NCBI GenBank assembly: GCA_021413625.1
Contig: JAIOPY010000033.1
Coordinates: 1-11,170 of the forward strand
Source: Candidatus Nomurabacteria bacterium
GTDB taxonomy: Bacteria; Patescibacteriota; Minisyncoccia; Phycocordibacterales; UBA9973
DNA: 11,170 nt
Reading direction: 5' to 3'
Part shown: positions 1 through 5,467 of the stretch, one piece after another
Layout of the letters: each line of letters begins with the position of its first letter
Position numbering within the stretch: the stretch's first letter is position 1
Made by a program: the position numbers and the translations under genes
Notes under the pieces: generated by a model
The model's input: only the letters and a program-made list of their open reading frames with translations
What the model was told of the DNA's origin: nothing
Databases searched by the model: none

Positions 1-90
1 CTTCTTAGAAGAGCCAAGCACTTTGAAAACAGCGCCTAGTGTGCCGCCGGAATTGTCTGCTATTTTTACTAAACTTCTTGGTTGAATCAT
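1..90 (-). CDS. rplN: 50S ribosomal protein uL14, N-terminal part only
   Basis: The first 30 codons of uL14, which binds 23S rRNA on the subunit interface of the large subunit. The frame opens with MIQPRSLVKIADNSGG, matching the family's conserved MIQ...L.VADNSG start, and then KVLGSSKK, matching the usual KVLGG segment. The gene runs off the left edge of the window, so the rest cannot be judged. It starts 9 bases after the rpsQ stop, in the standard S10/spc order (rpsQ-rplN). No Shine-Dalgarno sequence precedes the ATG; the upstream bases are almost all A and T. The call rests on both the motif and the gene order. Confidence 0.93.
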   Translation of the reverse strand, partial: MIQPRSLVKIADNSGGTLGAVFKVLGSSKK

Positions 91-99
91 AAAATTAAA

Positions 100-360
100 T
101 TATATTGCTACAAATTTTTTGTCTTTAGAAATCGGCCTAGCAGAAGCTATCTCCACTTTGTCTCCTACTTTGTATTTATTTTCTTCATCATGCGCTTTGT
201 ATTTCTTGTTCACTTTATAGAACTTTCCATACAAAGGGTGTTTAATAAATCTTGAAACTGATACCACGATGGTCTTGTTCATTTTGTCAGACACTACAAC
301 ACCCTTTAAGGTATTAACCTTTTTATTTTCCACTTTTGAATTTTCGGTTTTCTTTTTCAT
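100..360 (-). CDS. rpsQ: 30S ribosomal protein uS17
   Basis: uS17 is a primary 16S rRNA-binding protein with an OB fold. The 86-residue product is of family length. Residues around 19-33 carry the [14 protein letters not shown] signature of the first OB strands. [13 protein letters not shown] and [20 protein letters not shown] follow in the expected order. The first 15 or so residues form a lysine-rich extension before the core. The gene lies between rpmC and rplN, as in most bacteria, with short AT-rich spacers. The region before the ATG (AAAGATTTTAAAT) has no Shine-Dalgarno sequence. Nothing appears broken. Confidence 0.96.
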   Translation of the reverse strand: MKKKTENSKVENKKVNTLKGVVVSDKMNKTIVVSVSRFIKHPLYGKFYKVNKKYKAHDEENKYKVGDKVEIASARPISKDKKFVAI

Positions 361-384
361 ATTTAAAATCTTTTGGTTAATAAA

Positions 385-573
385 TTAACGGTGTTTAAGT
401 TCTGTAAGAATTCTGGCAATTTGTTTCTTTAAAGAAGAAGCTTCCTTAACATTTTTAGACCTTGCTCCTTCTGCCTTAAAATGGATAACTCTAACACTTT
501 CCCTTAAAGTTGCCAAATTTTTTTTCAGCTCCTCTGTTTTTGTCTCTTTTAAATTGTCTTTTTTCTTTGCCAT
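385..573 (-). CDS. rpmC: 50S ribosomal protein uL29
   Basis: uL29 is a small two-helix protein near the peptide exit tunnel, where it helps form the docking site for targeting factors. The 62-residue product has the expected helical hairpin: a first helix around EELKKNLATLRESVRVIHF and a second with SSLKKQIARILTEL, which matches the family's KKxIARIxTxL signature. The middle segment is less conserved than usual, lacking the typical FQ.A.GQL, but length, charge and position between rplP and rpsQ leave little doubt. An AGG lies about 16 bases before the ATG, too far to be a convincing ribosome-binding site. Confidence 0.92.
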   Translation of the reverse strand: MAKKKDNLKETKTEELKKNLATLRESVRVIHFKAEGARSKNVKEASSLKKQIARILTELKHR

Positions 574-599
574 ATATTTATAGTGAACCTGTTGAACTA

Positions 600-1028
600 T
601 TATTGTTTATGAACTCTGGAAATAACTCTAGTTTTAACAGGCAATTTTGTTCCTGCTTTTCGTAATGCTTCTCGGGCGACGCTTTCTTCTACTCCATCAA
701 CTTCAAAAATAATACGTCCAGGCGTTACATCAAAGCAATAACCTTGTGGGTCACCCTTACCCTTACCCATGCCCACTTCCGCTGGTTTTGCAGTATAAGG
801 TCGGTCTGGGAAAATACGAATCCAGTATTTACCAGCCTTAGTTAAGGTTCTAGAAATAACCTTTCTAGAAGATTCAATTTGAGTTGATTTTACTCTAGCT
901 TGGCTTTCTGCTTTTAAACCATAGGCACCGAAAGAAAGCTTGGTTCCTCTAGTTTCAGGCGAAAGAGCCTTCGGATTACTCCGCTGGGTTTGCCATTTTC
1001 TAAATTTTACTTTTTTCGGTATTAACAT
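600..1028 (-). CDS. rplP: 50S ribosomal protein uL16
   Basis: uL16 sits near the A site and peptidyl-transferase centre of the large subunit. The 142-residue product has MLIPKKVKFRKWQ at the start, LSFGAYGLKA near residue 35, GKYWIRIFPDRP at 66-77, KPAEVGMGKGKG at 81-92 and the C-terminal LPVKTRVISR. Compared with the E. coli protein as I recall it, there is a small insertion before LSFG. Gly86 stands where the usual RMGKGKG motif has arginine (E. coli Arg81, the known hydroxylation site). The gene follows rpsC after 5 bases and precedes rpmC. No Shine-Dalgarno sequence is present before the ATG. Confidence 0.96.
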   Translation of the reverse strand: MLIPKKVKFRKWQTQRSNPKALSPETRGTKLSFGAYGLKAESQARVKSTQIESSRKVISRTLTKAGKYWIRIFPDRPYTAKPAEVGMGKGKGDPQGYCFDVTPGRIIFEVDGVEESVAREALRKAGTKLPVKTRVISRVHKQ

Positions 1029-1033
1029 ATATT

Positions 1034-1738
1034 TTAATTACTTTTAACTTCCTTTTCACCTGCATCATTTAAAGATATTTTTTTATCAGCAAAAATCTTA
1101 CCACGATAAATCCAAACTTTTATACCAATAACACCATAAGGCAATGTTGCGCGTTCTCTTTTAAAATCAATATCAGCGCGTAGAGTTTGTAGAGGGATAG
1201 AACCTCTTTTTAATTCTTCTGTACGAGCAATTTCTGCTCCACCTAATCTACCTCCTAAAACAACTCTAGCTCCCTCTACTCCGCGAGCACCCATTACTTT
1301 TTCTAAAACTTGTTTAATAACTCTTCGGTAAGGCATTCTTTTTTCTAAGCCTTCAGCAATCATATAAGCAACCACCGCTGCGTCAGCTTCAGGGTTTGAA
1401 ACTTCCATAATTTCAAGTTTGAAATCTTCCACCTTTGGTAAGCCTAACTTACTCATTTTTTTTATGATATCTTCTTTTAGTTTGGTTGCGCCTTCTCCGT
1501 TTCTACCAATGATAAGTCCAGGACGAGAAGTTTTGATTATAAATCTAGTAGCCTTTCTACTTCTTTCAATTTCAATAGAAGAAATATACATACCACGCAA
1601 CTTCTTTTCCAAGAATTCACGGATGAGAACATCCCCTTTTAGGTAGTCACAATATTTTTTTGTATCAGCAAACCAACGAGATTTCCAATCTCGGAGCATT
1701 ACTAATCTATGGGCATATGGGTGAACTATTTTTGACAT
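1034..1738 (-). CDS. rpsC: 30S ribosomal protein uS3
   Basis: uS3 lines the mRNA entry channel of the small subunit. The 234-residue product begins MSKIVHPYAHRL, a variant of the family's MGQKVHP..FRLG. A KH type-2 domain follows, with the RPGLIIGRNGEG loop at about residues 72-83 (GRNG at 78-81 is the nucleic-acid-binding GxxG). The C-terminal domain has VLGGRLGGAEIARTE and LPYGVIGIKVWIYRG, both classic uS3 segments. Length is normal. It starts 2 bases after the rplV stop and ends 5 bases before rplP, so translational coupling is likely. The upstream bases are poly-A/T with no Shine-Dalgarno sequence. Confidence 0.97.
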   Translation of the reverse strand: MSKIVHPYAHRLVMLRDWKSRWFADTKKYCDYLKGDVLIREFLEKKLRGMYISSIEIERSRKATRFIIKTSRPGLIIGRNGEGATKLKEDIIKKMSKLGLPKVEDFKLEIMEVSNPEADAAVVAYMIAEGLEKRMPYRRVIKQVLEKVMGARGVEGARVVLGGRLGGAEIARTEELKRGSIPLQTLRADIDFKRERATLPYGVIGIKVWIYRGKIFADKKISLNDAGEKEVKSN

Positions 1739-1740
1739 AA

Positions 1741-2115
1741 TTATTTTTTAGAAGTAGTCTTTTTAGCTACCTTTGTTTTTTTAACAGGCATTACCTTTTC
1801 TGCTAATACTAAAGTGACATGACTGGTGCGTTTATTTATTGGATGAGCTGAACCCATGGCTGCTGGCATCATTCTTTTCATTACTATACCTTTATCTACT
1901 CTTAATTCTTTTATAAAAAGATTCGCTTTTTCTATGCCTTGCTGTTTTGCATTAGCAATAGCACCCATTAAAAGTTTTTTGATTGGCAAACCTGCACGCT
2001 TTGCTAAAAAATCTAATTCCACTAATGCAGAATCTACATTCTTACCACAAACAAGCCCCGCCACTAAGCGAACTTTTCTTGGAGACTGTCTGTAATTTTT
2101 TAAGAAAGCTTTCAT
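1741..2115 (-). CDS. rplV: 50S ribosomal protein uL22
   Basis: uL22 binds domains across 23S rRNA and its beta hairpin lines the exit tunnel. The 124-residue product has the conserved start YRQSPRKVRLVAGLVCGKNV (residues 8-27), the central AIANAKQQGIEKANLFIKEL, and the tunnel hairpin region MKRMMPAAMGSAHPINKRTSHVTLVL. The last 15 or so residues are a lysine/threonine-rich tail (KKTKVAKKTTSKK) beyond the usual core. It lies between rpsS and rpsC with 9- and 2-base gaps. The gene order and the hairpin motif both support the call. Confidence 0.96.
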   Translation of the reverse strand: MKAFLKNYRQSPRKVRLVAGLVCGKNVDSALVELDFLAKRAGLPIKKLLMGAIANAKQQGIEKANLFIKELRVDKGIVMKRMMPAAMGSAHPINKRTSHVTLVLAEKVMPVKKTKVAKKTTSKK

Positions 2116-2124
2116 GGTAATTTA

Positions 2125-2478
2125 TTATTTTTTAGAAGCTCCAGCCTCTGATGCAGCTGCGGTAGCGGATTTAGCTTGTAGAATTTCTGCTTCCTTTTTC
2201 TTTTGTTCTAATTCTTTTTGCATCTTTCCGCCGTGTTTTATAAATTTCTTAGTTGGAGAAAATTCACCTAGTCTGTGTCCAACCATATCTTCAGTAACTA
2301 AAACTTCTACATGAGTCTTGCCATTGTAAACACCAAAATTAAAACCAAGCATTTCGGGCGCAATAACAGAAGCCCGTTTCCAAGTTTTTATCATCGGAGT
2401 TTGAAGAGGGTTTTTACCAGCAATCTTTTTAAGAAGCCCTTCATCAACAAATATGCCTTTTTTGAGTGACCTTGTCAT
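2125..2478 (-). CDS. rpsS: 30S ribosomal protein uS19 with long C-terminal tail
   Basis: uS19 forms the head of the small subunit together with uS13. The 117-residue product opens with [19 protein letters not shown] and contains [49 protein letters not shown], which is the complete uS19 core. The core normally ends near residue 90. Here a tail of about 25 extra residues follows, first charged ([11 protein letters not shown]), then alanine-rich. It is the first gene of the second half of the S10 operon, with its own promoter upstream (2528-2555) and a stem-loop at the predicted mRNA 5' end. The leader between stem-loop and ATG is about 26 bases with no Shine-Dalgarno sequence. Confidence 0.97.
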   Translation of the reverse strand: MTRSLKKGIFVDEGLLKKIAGKNPLQTPMIKTWKRASVIAPEMLGFNFGVYNGKTHVEVLVTEDMVGHRLGEFSPTKKFIKHGGKMQKELEQKKKEAEILQAKSATAAASEAGASKK

Positions 2479-2504
2479 GTTTTTTCGTTTTTATAGCAAA
2501 CAAA

Positions 2505-2521
2505 AAGCTCTTAACGAGCTT
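2505..2521 (-). promoter_or_regulatory. 5'-terminal stem-loop in the rpsS leader
   Basis: On the minus strand AAGCTC-GTTAA-GAGCTT forms a 6-bp stem with a 5-base loop, followed directly by TTTGTTT. It starts 6 bases after the -10 box of the proposed rpsS promoter, so the transcript should begin with this hairpin. It resembles a weak intrinsic terminator, but lies too near the start site to act as one for this promoter. It could protect the mRNA 5' end, or terminate read-through from upstream. Confidence 0.55.
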
Positions 2522-2527
2522 GGTTTC

Positions 2528-2555
2528 ATAATAGCAAATTAGGGTAAAATGTCAA
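2528..2555 (-). promoter_or_regulatory. Sigma70-type promoter for rpsS and downstream genes
   Basis: The minus strand has a perfect TTGACA (2555-2550), a 16-base spacer, and TATTAT (2533-2528), one mismatch from the consensus -10. The predicted start is at about 2521. It lies just outside the GC-rich islet and upstream of rpsS, and follows two terminator-like structures, so it is probably needed to transcribe rpsS through rplN. Confidence 0.72.
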
Positions 2556-2563
2556 ATTAAATA

Positions 2564-2571
2564 AAAGTGGA
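2564..2571. repeat. Left copy of 8-bp direct repeat flanking the islet
   Basis: AAAGTGGA occurs here and again at 2973-2980. The two copies bracket the GC-rich islet and about 65 bp of AT-rich sequence on its right. The left copy ends one base before the outermost islet hairpin. This could be a target-site duplication from insertion, but an 8-bp match can arise by chance and no terminal inverted repeats were seen. Confidence 0.3.
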
Positions 2572-2572
2572 A

Positions 2573-2599
2573 GTCCCGGTCGATTTCTCGAGCCGGGAC
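2573..2599 (-). terminator. GC-rich hairpin closing the islet, probable terminator
   Basis: On the minus strand GTCCCGG, a bulged C, TCGA, a GAAA loop, TCGA and CCGGGAC form an 11-bp stem with one bulge and a GNRA tetraloop. It is followed by TTCCACTTTTATTT, an imperfect U-rich tract. It lies downstream of the islet ORF and upstream of the rpsS promoter, where a terminator for the islet transcript would be expected. A structured RNA 3' end is an alternative reading. Confidence 0.6.
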
Positions 2600-2606
2600 C
2601 TGGGGT

Positions 2607-2626
2607 GGGTGCTAGCGGGTGCTAGC
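2607..2626. repeat. Tandem 10-bp repeat within the islet tail
   Basis: GGGTGCTAGC occurs twice back to back without a mismatch. Each copy contains the palindrome GCTAGC. It lies in the non-coding 3' part of the islet, between the ORF stop and the terminal hairpin. No role can be assigned; a protein-binding site or slippage are both possible. Confidence 0.75.
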
Positions 2627-2679
2627 GATATTGCGGGGAAGTCGGATGGGAACCGACTCAGTGAATGACTGCTCTGCTG

Positions 2680-2886
2680 TCAGCGCCGACCGCCGTGAAG
2701 CCGAGACGGATAGCCTGAACCGTACCGCGGGCCGGACCACGGTCCAGCCACGATGCGGTCTGAGGGTTCCGGCATCAAGCTGCCACGGTCCCTCACCCGG
2801 CGATCCAACTCCGCTTCGCGAACCCGTTTGTTGCCAGCGTGTTCGCGACGAACCTTCGCGTCTTCATGTCGTTTGGTATGAGCCAT
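2680..2886 (-). CDS. Small arginine-rich hypothetical protein of the GC-rich islet
   Basis: I do not recognise this protein. From the ATG at 2886 it has 68 residues, preceded by GGGGGTTGGAGAGC with a usable GGAG, and it ends in TGA. Upstream in-frame ATGs exist (to 2967) but lie in AT-rich DNA without a ribosome-binding site, so 2886 is preferred. Residues 1-35 are highly charged and probably helical (MAHTKRHEDAKVRREHAGNK begins it); residues 36-68 are rich in Pro, Gly, Ser and Arg. By my count it has 14 Arg, 3 Lys and 4 His against 9 acidic residues, so it is basic and could bind nucleic acid; that is inference. There is no signal peptide or membrane segment. GC at third codon positions is 42 of 67, far above its neighbours. 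It may be a real transferred gene, or a chance frame in GC-rich DNA. Confidence 0.45.
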   Translation of the reverse strand: MAHTKRHEDAKVRREHAGNKRVREAELDRRVRDRGSLMPEPSDRIVAGPWSGPRYGSGYPSRLHGGRR

Positions 2887-2972
2887 GCTCTCCAACCCCC
2901 ACAGAACGAACTTTCGTTTATCGGAATTACTTATATAAAAGTCTATAACTTCTCTAAAATAACGCAATATGG

Positions 2973-2980
2973 AAAGTGGA
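2973..2980. repeat. Right copy of 8-bp direct repeat flanking the islet
   Basis: Second copy of AAAGTGGA (first at 2564-2571). It lies between the AT-rich right shoulder of the islet and the rplB terminator, so a 401-bp segment would be bracketed if this is a target-site duplication. Confidence 0.3.
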
Positions 2981-2986
2981 TAAAAA

Positions 2987-3012
2987 CAAAAAACTCCCGA
3001 AGGAGTTTTTTG
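2987..3012 (-). terminator. Intrinsic terminator after rplB
   Basis: On the minus strand CAAAAAACTCC-TTCG-GGAGTTTTTTG forms an 11-bp perfect stem closed by a C(UUCG)G tetraloop, then TTTTT. It begins 6 bases after the rplB stop codon. The A tract before and T tract after the core make it able to work in both directions. It should end most transcripts of the rpsJ-rplB half of the operon. Confidence 0.9.
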
Positions 3013-3018
3013 AAATCA

Positions 3019-3867
3019 TTAAGCTTGTTTTTTACCTTTACCAGTTCGTCTGCGAGAAACAATAAATACATTGGAATATTTTTTAGGAGTTCTGGTTTTG
3101 CGTCCACCAGTAACTTTACCCCAAAGTGTTTTAGGGCGTTTGGTACCACGTCCTTGTCTACCTTCACCTCCACCGTATGGATGGTCAACTGGGTTCATAG
3201 CAGTACCACGCACTGTTGGTCGGATACCCTTCCAACGACTTCGTCCTGCCTTACCAAAATTTTGCAAATGATATTCTTCGTTGGAAACTGTTCCAATAGA
3301 TGCATAACATTCCTCATTTATTTTTCTAATTTCAGTAGAAGGCATTTTAAGGTTAGTGTAACCATCAGCATTTGCTACCACTTGGGCGAAAATTCCTGCA
3401 GAACGCCCAATCTTAGCACCACCCTTAGGTTTGATTTCAACATTATATACAAAAGTTCCTACTGGAATATTTTTCAAAGGCATTCTATTACCAGTTGTTA
3501 ATGGAGCTTTTTCGGAAACAACAAAAGAATCTCCTGGTTTAACAGACTTTGGTAATACTACATATCTTTTTTCTCCGTCTTTATATACTGCAAGACCAAT
3601 AAAAGCAGAACGGTTTGGGTCGTATTCAACAGATTTCACAACTGCTGGAATATCTTTTTTGTCATACATAAAATCCACATCACGGAAAAGACGCTTATGA
3701 CCTCCTCCTTTGTGTCTCATAGTTATGCGTCCTTGACTGTTTCTACCAACAGAACGTTTAAATCCGTAAGTTAAAGATTTAGTAGGCGCAGTCTTAGACA
3801 AAACACCTCTGTAGCTAACATTGGTCATTTGTCGTCTTGATTTACTTGTAGGTTTATATGTCTTCAT
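3019..3867 (-). CDS. rplB: 50S ribosomal protein uL2
   Basis: uL2 is a core 23S rRNA-binding protein needed for subunit association and peptidyl transfer. The 282-residue product is of normal length. It shows GRNSQGRITMRHKGGGHKR (41-59), EYDPNRSAFIGL (81-92), the SH3-like region with KPGDSF, then NFGKAGRSRWKGIRPTVRG and the signature AMNPVDHPYGGGEGRQGRG. His229, the residue implicated in function in E. coli uL2, is present. The C-terminal tail is basic (RRRTGKGKKQA). It starts 8 bases after the rplW stop with no Shine-Dalgarno sequence. Unusually, it is followed by a strong terminator instead of directly by rpsS. Confidence 0.98.
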   Translation of the reverse strand: MKTYKPTSKSRRQMTNVSYRGVLSKTAPTKSLTYGFKRSVGRNSQGRITMRHKGGGHKRLFRDVDFMYDKKDIPAVVKSVEYDPNRSAFIGLAVYKDGEKRYVVLPKSVKPGDSFVVSEKAPLTTGNRMPLKNIPVGTFVYNVEIKPKGGAKIGRSAGIFAQVVANADGYTNLKMPSTEIRKINEECYASIGTVSNEEYHLQNFGKAGRSRWKGIRPTVRGTAMNPVDHPYGGGEGRQGRGTKRPKTLWGKVTGGRKTRTPKKYSNVFIVSRRRTGKGKKQA

Positions 3868-3875
3868 AAAAAATA

Positions 3876-4151
3876 TTAAACAAATTCTATCTTATCTCCT
3901 TTTTTTAAATAAACAACTGCCTTCTTGCCACCATCCTTCATGCTTACCTTGCCACGTAGTAATGTTTTTTTGTCTGGCACTGTTAAAATATTTACTTTAA
4001 CTGGTTTTACTTTATAAAGCCCAAAAACTGCCTTTTTAACTTCTGTTTTATTAGCAGAAGGCGTAACGTCAAAAGTGTAAACATTTTGCTCTAGCATGTT
4101 TGTTGCTTTTTCAGTAATTCTAGGATTTTTAATTGTTTGTATTGCTGTCAT
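3876..4151 (-). CDS. rplW: 50S ribosomal protein uL23
   Basis: uL23 sits at the tunnel exit and is the docking site for trigger factor and SRP. The 91-residue product has the family pattern IKNPRITEKATNMLEQNVYTFDV at its start, then NKTEVKKAVFGLYKVKPVKVN (the KxEIKxAVExLFxVKVxxVN block), and GGKKAVVYLKKGDKIEF at the end. Length is typical of the bacterial form. It lies between rplD and rplB with gaps of 11 and 8 bases. The bases before the ATG are TATTTAAAAAT, without a Shine-Dalgarno sequence. Confidence 0.96.
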   Translation of the reverse strand: MTAIQTIKNPRITEKATNMLEQNVYTFDVTPSANKTEVKKAVFGLYKVKPVKVNILTVPDKKTLLRGKVSMKDGGKKAVVYLKKGDKIEFV

Positions 4152-4162
4152 ATTTTTAAATA

Positions 4163-4825
4163 TTATTTACCTCTTGATTCCAAAAACTTCAAACTCTCAG
4201 TTGGATTTTCTATTAAAAGGTATTGATGATTCAAAACTTCCAGTGGATTTAAATTTTTCAAGAAAACTATCTCCAGTGATGAAATATTTCTAAAGCTCTT
4301 CTCTGCTTTTTCATTTCTTGCAAATAGCGCAGTTAAAAGTTTTGGCTTTTTAGAAGTTGCAATATTTTTCAAACCAGTAGCCTTTGCTAATTTTTTCATT
4401 ACCTCAATAGCATCTTTGGTTTTAATAGCTGGCATGTTTAAAGAATCAACAAAAATTATTTCTCCATCTTTCCATTTCTTAGAAAGTACAGAAAACAAAG
4501 CTTGCGCTCGCATCTTCTTAGAAATCTTTCTCTTGTAGTTCTTAGCTGATAGTGGACCATGAGTCACACCTCCACCAACCCAAATAGGGCTTCTAGAAGA
4601 ACCGTGTCTAGCGCGTCCAGTACCCTTTTGTTTCCATGGCTTCTTACCTCCACCACGAACCTCTCCACGGTCTTTAGTGTCTGCTGTTCCAGCGCGCTTG
4701 TTTGAGCGCATACCTTCTACAACTTGGTGAACCAAGTCTGCTCGCCACTTAACGCCAAATACTTTCTCTGGTAAAGATATTGTTCCTGCTTCAGCTCCTT
4801 TTTGGTTGTATATTTTTGCTTCCAT
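4163..4825 (-). CDS. rplD: 50S ribosomal protein uL4
   Basis: uL4 has a globular domain on the surface of the 50S subunit and a long loop reaching the exit tunnel; in E. coli it also represses its own operon. The 220-residue product has the loop at about residues 52-91: RGEVRGGGKKPWKQKGTGRA continues into RHGSSRSPIWVGGGVTHGP, the most conserved stretch of the family. KMRAQALFSVLSKKW and the C-terminal LEVLNHQYLLI also fit. It starts 6 bases after the rplC stop, suggesting translational coupling. Whether it controls this split operon cannot be told from the sequence. Confidence 0.97.
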   Translation of the reverse strand: MEAKIYNQKGAEAGTISLPEKVFGVKWRADLVHQVVEGMRSNKRAGTADTKDRGEVRGGGKKPWKQKGTGRARHGSSRSPIWVGGGVTHGPLSAKNYKRKISKKMRAQALFSVLSKKWKDGEIIFVDSLNMPAIKTKDAIEVMKKLAKATGLKNIATSKKPKLLTALFARNEKAEKSFRNISSLEIVFLKNLNPLEVLNHQYLLIENPTESLKFLESRGK

Positions 4826-4831
4826 AATTAA

Positions 4832-5446
4832 TTATCTGCTTACTATTTCCACTAAACTACCGCGAACTCCTGGAACTGCTCCTTCTACAAGCATAATATT
4901 ATTATCCTTATCTACAGAAACAACTTTCAAATTTTTTGAAGTAATACGGTCTCCGCCCATGCGTCCTGCCATCCTCATGCCTTTTGGCACGTGAGTTCGT
5001 AGGCCACCACCAATGGAACCAGGCTCTCTTTCAGAGTGTTTTTGACCGTGAGTTCTAGGTCCTCCAGCGAAACCGTGTCTCTTAACAACACCTTGAAATC
5101 CTTTACCTTTAGAAGTTCCAGAAATCTGGACCTTATCCCCAGGATTAAACAAAGATACGTCTATAACATCTCCTTCTTTGGAATCACTTTTTTCGCCTGC
5201 TTTTAATCTAAATTCACAAAGATTTTTATAAGGTACACCCTTCATTTGCCCCAGTGTTGCTTTGTTAATTCTTTTTTCGTTTCTAACTCCAAAACCAACT
5301 TGAACTGAATTATATCCGTCTTTAGAATCTTCAAAAACTCTAGTAACGGTTACAGGACCAGCAGAAATAATGGTAACAGGAATAACCTTTCCATCTTCGG
5401 AAAAATATTCCATCATATTCTCTTTTGTTCCTAATATAAATTTCAT
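4832..5446 (-). CDS. rplC: 50S ribosomal protein uL3
   Basis: uL3 is an early assembly protein whose central extension reaches the peptidyl-transferase centre. The 204-residue product begins KFILGTKENMMEYFSEDGKV, the usual GxKxGMTxxFxxDGxxxPVT pattern, and carries the signature SGTSKGKGFQGVVKRHGFAG (109-128), then GPRTHGQKHSEREPGSIGGG and MAGRMGGDRIT. Length is normal. Most bacteria have RxPGSIG here too, so the extension is intact. It begins 21 bases after the rpsJ stop. The upstream TCTGAATTTAATTT has no Shine-Dalgarno sequence. Confidence 0.97.
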   Translation of the reverse strand: MKFILGTKENMMEYFSEDGKVIPVTIISAGPVTVTRVFEDSKDGYNSVQVGFGVRNEKRINKATLGQMKGVPYKNLCEFRLKAGEKSDSKEGDVIDVSLFNPGDKVQISGTSKGKGFQGVVKRHGFAGGPRTHGQKHSEREPGSIGGGLRTHVPKGMRMAGRMGGDRITSKNLKVVSVDKDNNIMLVEGAVPGVRGSLVEIVSR

Positions 5447-5467
5447 AAATTAAATTCAGAATTTCTT

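Larger units (their letters stand above)
2573..2905. other. GC-rich islet of foreign appearance between rplB and rpsS
   Basis: About 330 bp of GC-rich DNA sits inside an AT-rich ribosomal operon, with sharp composition edges near 2572 and 2905. It holds one small ORF (2886-2680) preceded by GGAG, unlike nearly all other genes here, and a 3' tail of about 105 bp. The tail has a hairpin AGTCGG-ATGGGAA-CCGACT (2640-2658), a tandem repeat (2607-2626) and the terminal GNRA hairpin. Several other short inverted repeats lie in the ORF, such as GTTCG-TCG-CGAAC. Neither rplB nor rpsS is disrupted. I checked by eye for RNase P RNA, tmRNA, SRP RNA and group II domain V signatures and found none that fit. 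It could be a transferred gene, a remnant of a small mobile element, a structured RNA, or an assembly error. Confidence 0.6.

Noticed and set aside
2573..2905. Islet as RNase P RNA, tmRNA, SRP RNA or group II intron
   Set aside because: A GAATGACTG stretch recalls RNase P and GGTACGGTTC recalls domain V, but the paired conserved partners (GAGGAAAGTCC, ACAGAA, the domain V 5' strand, a T-arm end) are absent on both strands.
2619..2948. 109-codon plus-strand open frame across the GC-rich islet
   Set aside because: It starts with GTG, has no ribosome-binding site, runs antisense to a better-supported ORF, and continues into AT-rich DNA. GC-rich sequence opens long chance frames.
2680..2967. Longer 95-codon version of the islet ORF starting at 2967
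   Set aside because: The added 27 codons lie in AT-rich spacer without a ribosome-binding site and end the composition match. The ATG at 2886 after GGAG fits better.
2943..3188. 81-codon minus-strand frame overlapping the end of rplB
   Set aside because: It is out of frame with the conserved uL2 C-terminus and runs through the terminator; there is no support for it.
2839..3501. 220-codon plus-strand open frame over rplB
   Set aside because: It is antisense to the highly conserved rplB and its translation is Ser/Thr/Phe-rich without family features: a shadow frame.
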